DNA of 64,000 nucleotides from Blastococcus sp. (GCA_025465355.1 JAODNN010000129.1:61697-125696), one strand, 5' to 3'. Shown: positions 26,239 through 38,505, numbered from the stretch's first letter. Made by a program: numbers and translations. Notes: a model not told the origin generated them from the letters alone.

Positions 26239-26272
26239 GCCGCCCGCGCCGCCATGAGGCGGCGCGGGCGGC
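26239..26272 (-). promoter_or_regulatory. 15-bp hairpin between binding-protein and ATPase genes
   Basis: GCCGCCCGCGCCGCC and GGCGGCGCGGGCGGC pair perfectly around the 4-nt loop ATGA. Hairpins at this place in ABC operons usually stabilise the upstream binding-protein mRNA or partly terminate, giving more binding protein than membrane parts. Effect here is inferred. Confidence 0.6.
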
Positions 26273-26301
26273 CACGGCCCGCGAACAGGCCCGCGAAGGG
26301 A

Positions 26302-27327
26302 TCAGAAGTGGTACTGGCCGACGTTCGACTTGTCGACCGCGATGGCCGCGTCGCCGTAGAAGACCTTCGAGTTGTCCTTCGAGACCTTCAGCGACGTGTA
26401 GCCCGGGATGCCGAGATCGGTACCGGCCTCGACCTTCTTGCCCTGGGCGAGGCGCTCGGCGATCGTCAGCATCGCCTTACCGGCCAGGGCCGGGTCCCAG
26501 AAGAAGATCTTGTCGATCGAGCCGTCGGACAGGTACTTCGAGGCGACCGACGGGATGGACGTGCCCATCACGCAGATGTCGGTGCGCCCGGCCTCCTGGA
26601 CGGCGCGGGCGATGCCGGCCACGTCCGTGCCGGCGGAGCCCTGGAAGCCCTTGATGTCGGGGTACTTCGCGAGGATCTCCTTGGTCCGCTCGTACGCGGT
26701 CGACTCGTCTTCCTTCGACTCGATCGGGTCGACGACCCGCTGGATGCCCGGGTAGTTCTTCTTCGCGTAGTCGAGCGCGCCCTGCACCCACTGCATGTGC
26801 GTCTTGGCGGTGAGGTGCCCGACGAACGCGGCGTACTTGCCCGAGCCGCCCATGCACTGGCCGAGGCTCTTCATGATCGTGGCGCCGTAGTCGGCGTTGT
26901 CGAAGGCCTCGATATCGGCGTCGGTGTTCTTCTGGTTGCTCGCCTCGTGGGTGACGACGAGGATCCCCTGCTGCTGCGCCCGCTTGAGGGTGGCCTCGAG
27001 CGACTCCGGCGAGTTGGGAACGACGGTGATCGCGGTCGGCTTCTGCGCGATCAGGTCCTGGATGACCTTGATCTGCTTCTCCGGGCTCGCGTCGTCGGCG
27101 CCGGTCTGGGTGGCGTCGATGCCGGTCTGCTGGGCGAACTCCTTGACGCCCTCTTCCATGCGGTCGAACCAGCCCACACCGACCAGCTTCACGACGGTGA
27201 CCAGCCGCATGTCCTTGGTGCTGGTCGATCCCTGTGCCGCACTGCTGCTGCTGGCGGCGCCGCTGCCGCAGGCGGCCAGCAGGACGGTGGCGCTCAACGC
27301 GCCGGCCAGGATGCCGATCCTTCGCAT
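26302..27327 (-). CDS. sugar ABC transporter substrate-binding lipoprotein
   Basis: A 341-residue periplasmic-binding protein type I (RbsB-like). The lipoprotein signal peptide ends in VLLAACGSG with the lipidated Cys near residue 20, followed by a Ser/Ala linker. The mature part opens MRLVTVVKLVGVGWFDRMEEGVKEF, as in autoinducer-2/rhamnose/polyol-binding proteins. QTGADDASPEKQIKVIQDLI and PITVVPNSPESLEATLKRAQ mark lobe one, and NADYGATIMKSLGQCMGGSGKYAAFVG lobe two. Ligand identity cannot be read; the type fits pentoses or polyols. First gene of the leftward operon, behind the DeoR operator. Confidence 0.9.
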   Translation of the reverse strand: MRRIGILAGALSATVLLAACGSGAASSSSAAQGSTSTKDMRLVTVVKLVGVGWFDRMEEGVKEFAQQTGIDATQTGADDASPEKQIKVIQDLIAQKPTAITVVPNSPESLEATLKRAQQQGILVVTHEASNQKNTDADIEAFDNADYGATIMKSLGQCMGGSGKYAAFVGHLTAKTHMQWVQGALDYAKKNYPGIQRVVDPIESKEDESTAYERTKEILAKYPDIKGFQGSAGTDVAGIARAVQEAGRTDICVMGTSIPSVASKYLSDGSIDKIFFWDPALAGKAMLTIAERLAQGKKVEAGTDLGIPGYTSLKVSKDNSKVFYGDAAIAVDKSNVGQYHF

Positions 27328-27394
27328 CGCAACTCCTTGTTCTCCGGTGACCTCGACGACACCGACCTCAGCGCACTGTCAGGTCCGGGCCGCA

Positions 27395-27450
27395 TGCACG
27401 ACTCCGCACGATTTCGTGCGATAGTCCTGCGAGACTGCACGCTATCGCGC
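27395..27450. promoter_or_regulatory. palindromic operator cluster, likely DeoR target
   Basis: In the 200-nt divergent spacer a perfect 7-bp inverted repeat CGCACGA-TT-TCGTGCG (27405-27420) is flanked by TGCACG at 27395-27400 and again at 27436-27441. A second inverted pair, GCGATAG and CTATCGC (27418-27424, 27442-27448), brackets the right part. DeoR-family repressors bind such repeated short motifs, and the regulator is encoded next door. Confidence 0.6.
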
Positions 27451-27530
27451 ATAGAGGTCAAGACCCGGACCGGCATGGCAAGGTCACGTTGTCGTAACGC
27501 GCGGCTGACCTGCGGATGGAGGATCCCCAC

Positions 27531-28385
27531 GTGAGCAAGCAGCGCAGACAGGAGATCCTCAGCCGGCTGCACCGGCTGGGCTACGTGAGTGTGCGCCGGC
27601 TGGCGGCCGACTTCGGCGTCGACACGTCGACGATCCGGCGGGACCTCGAGATCATGGCGCAGCACGGCATGGTCACGCGCAGCCACGGTGGCGCGACACT
27701 CCCGGCGGAGCCGCCGGAGACGCCGTACGCGGTCAAGGTCGAGACGAACGTCGCGCAGAAACGTGCGATCGCCCGCGCGGTTGCCGAGGCGATTCCGCAC
27801 GGTTGCTCCCTGATGATGGACAGCGGCTCGACGACGCTCGAGGTCGCGAAGGCATTGCGGGGGCACCGGGACATGACCGTGATCACGAACGACCTGCGGG
27901 TGGCGGCCGAGGTCGCCAACCAGGGCGAGGCCCGACTCCTGGTCCTCGGCGGCGAGGTCCTGCCCTCCGTCTACACGCTGGTCAGCGAGCGCGCGGTCGT
28001 GCTGATCGCCGAGTTCCACGCCGACTACGCCGTGATGGGCGCCGACGCGGTGGATCCCCGCGGCGTCACGAACGTGAACAGCAACGAGGTGTCGATGAAG
28101 CGGGCCATGATGCGCTCCGCCGACCACGTCGTCCTGGTGGCGGACAGCTCCAAGTTCGGCCGGTCCGCGCTGGTGCGCGTCGCCGAGCTCGACAGCGTCG
28201 AGCTGATCGTGACCGACGAGGGCCTCACCGAGGAGCAGTCGGCCCAGTACCCCGTCGAGATCTTGCGCGTGCCGCCGGTCCCCGTCCCGCTGCCGGGCGA
28301 CGACCAGGCGTCGCGGACGGCGACGGAGCCGGCGCTCGTCCCCGTCGGGAGCCGCCCCACGCCCGCGCCGGTGGTCGCCCCGTGA
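27531..28385 (+). CDS. DeoR/GlpR-family transcriptional regulator
   Basis: A 284-residue repressor. The N-terminal winged HTH is KQRRQEILSRLHRLGYVSVRRLA with VDTSTIRRDLEIMAQHGMVTRSHGGA, the family signature. The C-terminal sugar-phosphate isomerase-like sensor has MMDSGSTTLEVAKAL, VITNDLRVAAEVA and VVLVADSSKFG. A Pro-rich tail of about 35 residues is unusual. GTG at 27531 follows GGAGG by 8 nt, so I prefer it to the ATG five codons upstream, which overlaps that site. Its stop overlaps the FGGY kinase start (GTGA). The effector is probably a phosphorylated product of the pathway. Confidence 0.9.
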   Translation: MSKQRRQEILSRLHRLGYVSVRRLAADFGVDTSTIRRDLEIMAQHGMVTRSHGGATLPAEPPETPYAVKVETNVAQKRAIARAVAEAIPHGCSLMMDSGSTTLEVAKALRGHRDMTVITNDLRVAAEVANQGEARLLVLGGEVLPSVYTLVSERAVVLIAEFHADYAVMGADAVDPRGVTNVNSNEVSMKRAMMRSADHVVLVADSSKFGRSALVRVAELDSVELIVTDEGLTEEQSAQYPVEILRVPPVPVPLPGDDQASRTATEPALVPVGSRPTPAPVVAP

Positions 28386-29842
28386 GGTTCCTCGGCGTCG
28401 ACATCGGCACCGGCAGCGCCAAGGGGGTGCTCGTCGACGAGAACGGAGCCGTCCTGGCCTCGGCCACCCGGCCCTGTGCCACGGTCTCCCCGCGGCCGGG
28501 CTGGTTCGAGCACGACGCGGACGGCGTGTGGTGGGCCAACACCCGCGGGATCGTGCGCGAGCTGCTCGCGAGCTGTCCCGGCCCGGTCGCCGCGGTGGGG
28601 GTCAGCGGCATCGGCCCCGTGGTGATGGTGGCCGACGTCGATGACGTCCCGCTGCGCCCGGCGATTCTCTACGGGATCGACACCCGCGCCGAGGCGCACG
28701 TGACCGAGCAGAACGAGCGCTTCGGCCGCGACGCCCTGCTGGCGACGGCCGGGAACCTCCTCACCAGCCAGGCGGTGGGGCCGAAGCTGGCCTGGCTGGC
28801 CGAGCACGAGCCCGAGCTGTTCCGCCGGGCCCGGCGCGTCTACTCCGCGAACGGGTGGGTGGCGCGGCGGCTCACCGGCGCCTACGTGCTCGACCACTAC
28901 TCGGCCAGCGCCTCCGATCCCCTCTACGACCTGCGCGGCCACGGCTGGTGGGAACCGGGGTGGGCGGGTTTCGAACAGCTCGAGCGCCCCGCGCTGGCCT
29001 GGCCCAGCGAGATCGTCGGTGAGGTCACCGCCGCCGCGGCCGAGGAGACCGGGCTCCAGGCGGGCACGCCCGTCGTGGCGGGGACGATCGACGCGCTGGC
29101 GGAGGCGTACAGCGTCGGCGTTGCCGCGCCCGGGGACACGATGCTGATGTACGGCTCGACGATGTTCCTCATCCAGGTGGTCGCCGAGCCTGCGGTCGAC
29201 CCCGGGCTGTGGGCCGCGGTCGGGCGCACCGCCGCGACGTACTCGTCGGCCGCGGGGATGTCCACGGCCGGCCTGCTGACCAACTGGCTCTCCGAGGTCA
29301 CAGGGGCCGGGTTCGAGAGCCTGCTCGAGGAGGCGCGCGCCCTCCCCGCCGGCAGCGAGGGGCTCCTCCTCCTGCCGTACTTCGCCGGTGAGCGCACCCC
29401 GGTCTTCGACCCGTACGCGCGGGGGGCGTGGGTGGGGTTGTCCCTCCGGCACGGGCGCGGCCATCTCTACCGGTCGGCGCTGGAGGCCGTGGCGTTCGGC
29501 GTCCGGCACAATCTGGCGGCGATGTCCGGAGCCGGCGCGACGCCGCGGCGGCTCGTCGCCGTCGGCGGCGGTACGAAGGACAGCCTGTGGGCGCAGATCG
29601 TCTCCGACGTGACCGGGCTGCCGCAGGACATCCCCAGCATCACGCTGGGCGCCTCGTACGGCGACGCGCGGATGGCCGCCGACGCCCTGGGGGTCCCGAC
29701 GGCGGCCTGGAATCCGGTGGCCCGGCAGGCGGTTCCGGACGCCGGCGTGCGGGACGTCTACGACGGGTTGTTCGCGCAGTACCTGGCGCTGTATCCGGCA
29801 CTGGCCGACACCATGCACAAGCTGGCGGCGCTGAACCGGTAG
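28382..29842 (+). CDS. FGGY-family carbohydrate kinase (xylulokinase-like)
   Basis: A 486-residue sugar kinase. LGVDIGTGSAKGVLVDENG is the first phosphate loop; GWFEHDADGVWWANT is the family N-terminal motif; TIDALAEAYSVGV carries the catalytic Asp in the usual D-x-A context; and MLMYGSTMFLIQ and LVAVGGGTKDSLWAQIVSDVTG complete the nucleotide site. FGGY members phosphorylate xylulose, ribulose, erythritol, gluconate and others. The pair of a Dha-type kinase and an FGGY kinase in one locus implies two phosphorylation steps or two substrates. It overlaps the regulator gene by 4 nt. Confidence 0.9.
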   Translation: MRFLGVDIGTGSAKGVLVDENGAVLASATRPCATVSPRPGWFEHDADGVWWANTRGIVRELLASCPGPVAAVGVSGIGPVVMVADVDDVPLRPAILYGIDTRAEAHVTEQNERFGRDALLATAGNLLTSQAVGPKLAWLAEHEPELFRRARRVYSANGWVARRLTGAYVLDHYSASASDPLYDLRGHGWWEPGWAGFEQLERPALAWPSEIVGEVTAAAAEETGLQAGTPVVAGTIDALAEAYSVGVAAPGDTMLMYGSTMFLIQVVAEPAVDPGLWAAVGRTAATYSSAAGMSTAGLLTNWLSEVTGAGFESLLEEARALPAGSEGLLLLPYFAGERTPVFDPYARGAWVGLSLRHGRGHLYRSALEAVAFGVRHNLAAMSGAGATPRRLVAVGGGTKDSLWAQIVSDVTGLPQDIPSITLGASYGDARMAADALGVPTAAWNPVARQAVPDAGVRDVYDGLFAQYLALYPALADTMHKLAALNR

Positions 29843-29857
29843 CCCCCCGGAACGGAA

Positions 29858-29894
29858 CTGCCGGGCCCACCGCGACACGCGGCGAGCCCGGCAG
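29858..29894. terminator. hairpin between FGGY kinase and sodN
   Basis: CTGCCGGGC (29858-29866) pairs with GCCCGGCAG (29886-29894), and inside it CCGCG pairs with CGCGG around ACA. The junction is convergent, so the hairpin can serve both genes. Confidence 0.65.
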
Positions 29895-29911
29895 CTGTAG
29901 GAAGCCCTTCC

Positions 29912-30316
29912 TCAGGCGGCGGCCTTCGTCTCCCAGAAGATCTTGTCGATCTCGGCGATGAGGTCGAGCAGCTTCTGGCCCTCGGCCGGGTCCATGCTGC
30001 CCTTGCCACCGGCCGCGCCGGCCTGCTTGGTGGCCCGGTTGAACAGGTCGTGCAGCTGCGGGTACTTCTCGAAGTGCGGGGGCTTGAAGTAGTCGGTCCA
30101 GAGCACCCACAGGTGGTGCTTGACCAGGTCCGCCCGCTGCTCCTTGATCAGGATGGCGCGGGTGCGGAAGACCGGGTCCTCGTTGCCCTGGTACTTCTCC
30201 TGGATGGCCTTGACGGACTCGGCCTCGATGCGGGCCTGGGCCGGGTCGTAGACGCCGCAGGGGAGGTCGCAGTGCGCGGTGGCCTCCACAGCGGAGAACA
30301 TGCTGGTGAAACGCAT
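29912..30316 (-). CDS. sodN: nickel superoxide dismutase
   Basis: A 134-residue precursor. After a 14-residue propeptide (MRFTSMFSAVEATA) the mature chain begins HCDLPCGVYDPAQ, the nickel hook: His1, Cys2 and Cys6 with the conserved Pro5 and Tyr9. Residues DLVKHHLWVLWTDYFKPPHFEKYPQLHDLF form the four-helix bundle. It removes superoxide in the cytosol. A GGAGG lies 8 nt before the ATG, and TAGGGT further upstream may be its -10. The required processing peptidase lies divergently next door. Confidence 0.95.
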   Translation of the reverse strand: MRFTSMFSAVEATAHCDLPCGVYDPAQARIEAESVKAIQEKYQGNEDPVFRTRAILIKEQRADLVKHHLWVLWTDYFKPPHFEKYPQLHDLFNRATKQAGAAGGKGSMDPAEGQKLLDLIAEIDKIFWETKAAA

Positions 30317-30368
30317 GGACGTAGCCTCCGGATGTCGTGGGATCGGTTCGTCTGCGACCCTACTCGCG

Positions 30369-31997
30369 GTGATCGACAGCGACAGGGTGGGAGAACCGGG
30401 CCCCGGCCCGGTCTCCCCGCTGCCCAGTGCCTGGGCGCTGGCCGGGGTGACCGGTCCCTCGATGTCGCCGACGGTCCGTTCCGGTGACCGGCTGCTGGTG
30501 CGCCGGGTGCGCTCGGCGGCCGCTGTCCGCCCCGGTGACGTGGTCCTCGCCCGGTTTCCGTCGCGGCCGGAACTGCTCGTGGTGAAGCGGGTCCGCCGCG
30601 CGGTGCCGGGCGGCCACTGGGTGGAGGGCGACAACCCCTTCGTCACCGACGACAGTCGCGCGTTCGGCGTCGCGGTCGTCGTCGGCAGGGTCGTCGCCCG
30701 GGTGTACCCGCGGCCCGGCCGGTTGCCGCCGGCACCGGACCGGGCGCTGCCTGGAGACCTGACCGAGCAGCCCGCGACTCTCGGTGATTACGCTCCGGTG
30801 TCCATGGGCGGCAACCACGACGAGCAGGGCCCGAGCGCCGACCGCTTCGCCGACGACCCGGCGTTCGCGGTGCACGAGGGCGGCAAGCTCTCGGTCGTAC
30901 CGACGCGGCCGATCAACTCGATCGCCGACCTCGCCCTCACCTACACACCCGGCGTGGCCCGGGTGTCCAGCGCGATCGCAGCCGAGCCCGAGCTGGCCCG
31001 CAGGTTCACCTGGGCCTCCCGCCTCGTGGCCGTCGTCTCCGACGGCAGCGCGGTGCTCGGGCTCGGCAACATCGGGCCGGCCGCCTCGCTGCCGGTCATG
31101 GAGGGCAAGGCCTGCCTGTTCGCGGAGTTCGCCGGCCTCTCCGCCGTCCCGATCGTGCTGTCCACCAATGACGTAGACGAGATGGTCGCCGCGGTGGAGG
31201 CCATCGCTCCCTCCTTCGGCGGCATCAACCTCGAGGACATCAGCGCCCCGCGCTGCTTCGAGATCGAGGCCAGGCTGCGCGAGAGCCTGGACATCCCCGT
31301 CATGCACGACGACCAGCACGGGACGGCGATCGTCGTCCTGGCCGCTCTGCGGAACGCGGCGAAGGTGGTCGGCCGGCCCCTCGCGGACCTGCGCGTCGTC
31401 GTGTCGGGCGCCGGAGCCGCGGGGGTGGCCTGCACGAAGATCCTGCTGGAAGCCGGGATCGGCGACATCGCGGTGGCCGACTCGAAGGGCATCCTGCATT
31501 CCAGCCGGGAGGACCTGACCCCCACGAAGCAGTGGCTGGTCGAGAACACCAACCGCGCCCAGTTCGCCGGCACGATGCTCGACGCCCTCCGCGGCGCCGA
31601 CGTCTACCTGGGGCTCTCCGGCGGCTCGGTGCCCGAGTCGGCGATCGCCACCATGGCCCCGGGTTGCATCGTGTTCTCGCTGGCGAACCCGATCCCCGAG
31701 GTCGACCCGGCGATGGCGGCGAAGTACGCCTCTGTCGTCGCCACCGGGCGCAGCGACCTGCCCAACCAGATCAACAACGTGCTCGCTTTTCCAGGCGTCT
31801 TTCGCGGCGCGATCGACGCGGGCGCGCACAGCATCACCGAGGCCATGAAGCTGGCTGCCGCGACCGCCATCGCGGACGTCGTCGGCGACGAGCTGCGGCC
31901 CGACTACGTGGTGCCCAGTCCGCTCGATCGCCGGGTCGCGGCCGCGGTCGCCGAGGCCGTGGCCGCCTGTGCCCGGGAGGAAGGCGTCACCGCCTGA
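30369..31997 (+). CDS. SodX-like signal peptidase joined in frame to NAD(P)-dependent malic enzyme
   Basis: One open frame of 542 codons. Residues about 25-120 are a SodX-type S26 peptidase that matures NiSOD: nucleophile Ser31 in GPSMSPTVRSGD, general-base Lys73 in LLVVKRV, then GDNPFVTDDSRAFG. Residue 146 (ATG at 30804) onward is a complete malic enzyme: YTPGVARV, VMEGKACLF, EDISAPRCFEIEARL, MHDDQHGTAIVVLAAL and the Rossmann loop GAGAAGVA. The usual malic-enzyme N terminus starts exactly there, but no Shine-Dalgarno precedes that ATG and no stop separates the halves. Either a true fusion or sodX with a lost stop and an internal start. A GTG at 30387 is an alternative start. Confidence 0.8.
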   Translation: MIDSDRVGEPGPGPVSPLPSAWALAGVTGPSMSPTVRSGDRLLVRRVRSAAAVRPGDVVLARFPSRPELLVVKRVRRAVPGGHWVEGDNPFVTDDSRAFGVAVVVGRVVARVYPRPGRLPPAPDRALPGDLTEQPATLGDYAPVSMGGNHDEQGPSADRFADDPAFAVHEGGKLSVVPTRPINSIADLALTYTPGVARVSSAIAAEPELARRFTWASRLVAVVSDGSAVLGLGNIGPAASLPVMEGKACLFAEFAGLSAVPIVLSTNDVDEMVAAVEAIAPSFGGINLEDISAPRCFEIEARLRESLDIPVMHDDQHGTAIVVLAALRNAAKVVGRPLADLRVVVSGAGAAGVACTKILLEAGIGDIAVADSKGILHSSREDLTPTKQWLVENTNRAQFAGTMLDALRGADVYLGLSGGSVPESAIATMAPGCIVFSLANPIPEVDPAMAAKYASVVATGRSDLPNQINNVLAFPGVFRGAIDAGAHSITEAMKLAAATAIADVVGDELRPDYVVPSPLDRRVAAAVAEAVAACAREEGVTA

Positions 31998-32010
31998 GGC
32001 TCCGTCCCGG

Positions 32011-32727
32011 TCAGCCGAGGCCGGGCAGCAGCCGGTGCACCAGTGGGTCGACGGTGTCGTGGGCGCCGGTGTTGAGGTACACGAGGCACACGGTCGCGGC
32101 GATCAGCAGTGGCACGAGGACGAGCTTCTCGACGCCGGCCCCGGTACGGATCGGGAGCAGCTTGAGCCGGCTGCGGTGGAACACCCAGATGAGCGGCACC
32201 GGAATGCCGGCCGTTGTGATCGCGTCCCCTGCGATGTGGGTCAGGACGCCGAGGGCGACCGCCCAGGGCAGCCACTCGGGGGTCGGGCTGTGCGCGAGCA
32301 GCAGCCACGCGCCGCCCCAGGACAGCACCAGGTTCCCGATGACGGTGTTCTCCACCCTGCCCGGGATGACGAAATTCAGCGCCCGCAGTGCCAGGCCGAT
32401 GGCCAGGGCCATGAGCAGCAGGCTCGACCAGGCCGCCGCTGCGGCTGCCATGGCGAGCGCACCGAAGACGAGTGGTCCGAGGACGGCGTCGTGCGTGCCC
32501 CAGCGGTGGCCCTGAGCGAGCCGGCCGACCGCCCCTGAGGGCACGTCGGTGATCGGACCCCACATGTCCGACACCGTCGAACCCGACGAGTCGAGGTCGG
32601 GCAGCATGGCGAACCCGCCCACCGCAGCCACCCAGGCGACCTGCCCGACAGTGCCCTGGACCGGGGCCCAGGGCAGCGTCGCGGCCCCCGCGGCGAGCCC
32701 CGAGAGGGCGTGGGAGTGACCGAGCAT
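32011..32727 (-). CDS. membrane-bound metal-dependent hydrolase, YdjM family
   Basis: A 238-residue polytopic protein. The N terminus GHSHALSGLAAGAA with His residues, MLPDLDSSGSTVS and GHRWGTHDAVLGPLVFGALAM give the HxxxS, PDxD and HR-x-TH motifs of the YdjM (DUF457) family of LexA-linked hydrolases. Five or so hydrophobic helices follow. Later LTHIAGDAITTAGIPVPLIW adds a further H-x3-D. Substrate is unknown; homologues have been proposed to act on membrane-derived molecules. Confidence 0.8.
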   Translation of the reverse strand: MLGHSHALSGLAAGAATLPWAPVQGTVGQVAWVAAVGGFAMLPDLDSSGSTVSDMWGPITDVPSGAVGRLAQGHRWGTHDAVLGPLVFGALAMAAAAAAWSSLLLMALAIGLALRALNFVIPGRVENTVIGNLVLSWGGAWLLLAHSPTPEWLPWAVALGVLTHIAGDAITTAGIPVPLIWVFHRSRLKLLPIRTGAGVEKLVLVPLLIAATVCLVYLNTGAHDTVDPLVHRLLPGLG

Positions 32728-32796
32728 GTGCAGAGGGTCCCGCTGTGGCGCAGGAGGGTCACGCAGGCGGCGAGCTCCGGGCGTGTCCCGAGCCGG

Positions 32797-33237
32797 TCAG
32801 GGGCGCCACACCATCAGCACGGTCACGGCGACGAGCAGCAGCGCCACGACGCCCGACGACGCCGCCAGCCGGCCGTAGAGCGCCTGCGCGGCCTCCGCCC
32901 GGTTCCCGGCCAGCTCGGCCGCGGCGCGGCGCATCGACGGCACGACGACCAGCAGGCTGAGCGCGAGGGCGGCGGCGTACAGCACGATCGACGTCAGCAC
33001 CCAGCCTGTCGCGACCGACACGTCCTCGGTCTTGCCGATCACCCCGAGCACGCCGAACCCGAGTACCGCGACGAGCAGTGAGGCGAGGGTGAACACCCGC
33101 GTCGAGGTGCTGAGGAGCTCCACCACGGGGGCATTGCCGGACCGCACCGCGCGGAGCGCCGTCATGGGAAGCACGGCCATCGGGCCGACCAGGAAGACGG
33201 CGGCGACGACATGGAGAGCGGTGAGCACGGTGGTCAT
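32797..33237 (-). CDS. DUF2269-like integral membrane protein
   Basis: A 146-residue protein with four hydrophobic helices: LTALHVVAAVFLVGPMAVLP, TLASLLVAVLGFGVLGVIG, TSIVLYAAALALSLLVVVP and GVVALLLVAVTVLMVW. The arrangement and the conserved LHVVAAVFLVGP start resemble DUF2269 proteins. No catalytic motif is seen. It is separated from the YdjM-type gene downstream by 69 nt; possible co-transcription. Confidence 0.68.
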   Translation of the reverse strand: MTTVLTALHVVAAVFLVGPMAVLPMTALRAVRSGNAPVVELLSTSTRVFTLASLLVAVLGFGVLGVIGKTEDVSVATGWVLTSIVLYAAALALSLLVVVPSMRRAAAELAGNRAEAAQALYGRLAASSGVVALLLVAVTVLMVWRP

Positions 33238-33325
33238 GCCCCGAGGCTAAGCGGGCAGGCCGACGACACCTCGGCCGGTCAGCCGTCGAACAGGTGATGC
33301 GGCAAGAACCACGGCGACGTGCCGC

Positions 33326-33511
33326 TCAGTCCTCGTCGACGTCGTCGGTGCCGCCTCGCGCCAGCCAGGTGGCGAGCCGCTCGACCGGCACCTCGAAGTC
33401 GGGGAACTGGTCGACGAACGCCTGCAGCTGGTCGGCCAGCCAGGCGAGGGTGACCTGCTCGTCGCCGCGCCGGTCGGCCAGCTCCTCCAGGCCTCGATCG
33501 GTGAAGTACAT
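33326..33511 (-). CDS. DUF6104 family small protein
   Basis: A 61-residue acidic protein beginning MYFTDRGLEELADRRGDEQV and ending VERLATWLARGGTDDVDED. This match to the DUF6104 family of actinobacteria, normally encoded directly after the oxoglutarate dehydrogenase gene, is clear; the gene lies 20 nt after kgd on the same strand. The role is unknown. The conserved linkage suggests a small partner or regulator of the enzyme complex. Confidence 0.82.
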   Translation of the reverse strand: MYFTDRGLEELADRRGDEQVTLAWLADQLQAFVDQFPDFEVPVERLATWLARGGTDDVDED

Positions 33512-33531
33512 GGTGTGCGCTGCCCGGGCCG

Positions 33532-37278
<3,747 letters not shown>

Positions 37279-37455
37279 GGGGTCGAGTGCCTTCTTCGTC
37301 TTTGGCGTCGGTTGCGGGCTAGTCGAGTCCTGGGGGTACGGGCCGCGCCGTCGGTGGCGCCGCCGGACCGGGTGTCGAGTCTACGCCCGTGCGCACGTCC
37401 GAATGGGTGCGCCGGGTTCCATGGCGAGGTCGGCCGGGGACCTCGGCCAGGTCGT

Positions 37456-38265
37456 CTACTCGGTGGCGCCGTGCGCCACGAGCAGCTCGGCCAGGGCGTC
37501 GTGGCCGTCGGCCTGACCGGCGTCGTTGCGACGGTGGCGGGCCGCGGCCACCCGGCTCATGTCCAGGGCGCTGGCGCCGTCGTGGGTCATGGCGTTGACG
37601 TCCGCGCCGGCGGCCAGCAACACCTTCACGATGTCGGGCGCGTCGCCGGCGGGCCCGGCGGCGACGGCGGCGTGCAGGGGCGCCCGTCCGGTGACCGGAT
37701 CGCGCCGGTCGACATCTGCCCCGGCGCCCAACAGCAGCCGCACCAGCTCGAGCCGCCCGCCGCCTGCCGCGAAGTGCAGCGCACCGGTGTTGGCGTCGGC
37801 GCCGCGGTCCAGCAGCAGTTTCGCGGTGGGGGCCGCGCCCCCGAAGGCCGCCCACGACAGCAGGTCGACGCCGCTGGTGCGGTCCTGAGGATCGGCGCCG
37901 TCGTCGAGGTGCCGGGTGAGTTGTTCGACGTCGCCGAGATAGGCCGCGCTCGGGGCGTCGACGGTGGCGCCGAGCTCCCGCAGGAGCGGGACCAGCTCGG
38001 GACGGAACTGCAGAGCGACGTGCAGCGGCGTCCGGTTGAACTCGGTGCGCGCGGTCATGTCGGCGCCTGCCTCGACGAGCACGCGGACCACGTCGGCCTG
38101 GCCCTCGGCGACCGCGAGGTGCAGCGGGGTCCAGCGGCCCTGCCCGTCCCGCTCGACGCCGACCCCGAGCAGGCGGGGGGAGTCGGTCACTGCTGTCCGG
38201 ACGGCATCGGCGTCGCCGGCGGCGATCAGCCGGCTCAGTCGCTGTGCGGTCATCCGTGTGGTCAC
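37456..38265 (-). CDS. ankyrin-repeat protein
   Basis: A 269-residue protein made of about seven ankyrin-like units. Complete examples are GRWTPLHLAVAEGQADVVRVL, FNRTPLHVALQFRPELVPLL, VTGRAPLHAAVAAGPAGDA and ADVNAMTHDGASALDMSRVA. There is no signal peptide or other domain. Such proteins bind partner proteins; nothing in the neighbours identifies the target. It lies upstream of kgd on the same strand with 177 nt between, which contain the kgd promoter region and a weak GAGGTC/GACCTC hairpin (about 37424-37442). Confidence 0.85.
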   Translation of the reverse strand: MTTRMTAQRLSRLIAAGDADAVRTAVTDSPRLLGVGVERDGQGRWTPLHLAVAEGQADVVRVLVEAGADMTARTEFNRTPLHVALQFRPELVPLLRELGATVDAPSAAYLGDVEQLTRHLDDGADPQDRTSGVDLLSWAAFGGAAPTAKLLLDRGADANTGALHFAAGGGRLELVRLLLGAGADVDRRDPVTGRAPLHAAVAAGPAGDAPDIVKVLLAAGADVNAMTHDGASALDMSRVAAARHRRNDAGQADGHDALAELLVAHGATE

Positions 38266-38505
38266 GCGCGGCTCCCCACTCTGGGTCGCTGGGACGAGGA
38301 AACGGCAGGCCGGGCCTGCACCGGACCGGAGGATGTGCTGAGCCCGCGGACGTCGACCCGGACGGGGTCGGTCACCGCGGAGTTCGCCCCGGAAATGGTG
38401 CTCCTCCTCGACGTCGGTGTCGTCGGGCCATCAAAGCGCAGGCCCGGATTCTGCTGGGAGTGGGGCTCCCGGCGCGCCTGTGCCGGTTCGTGGTCGACTG
38501 ACGAC

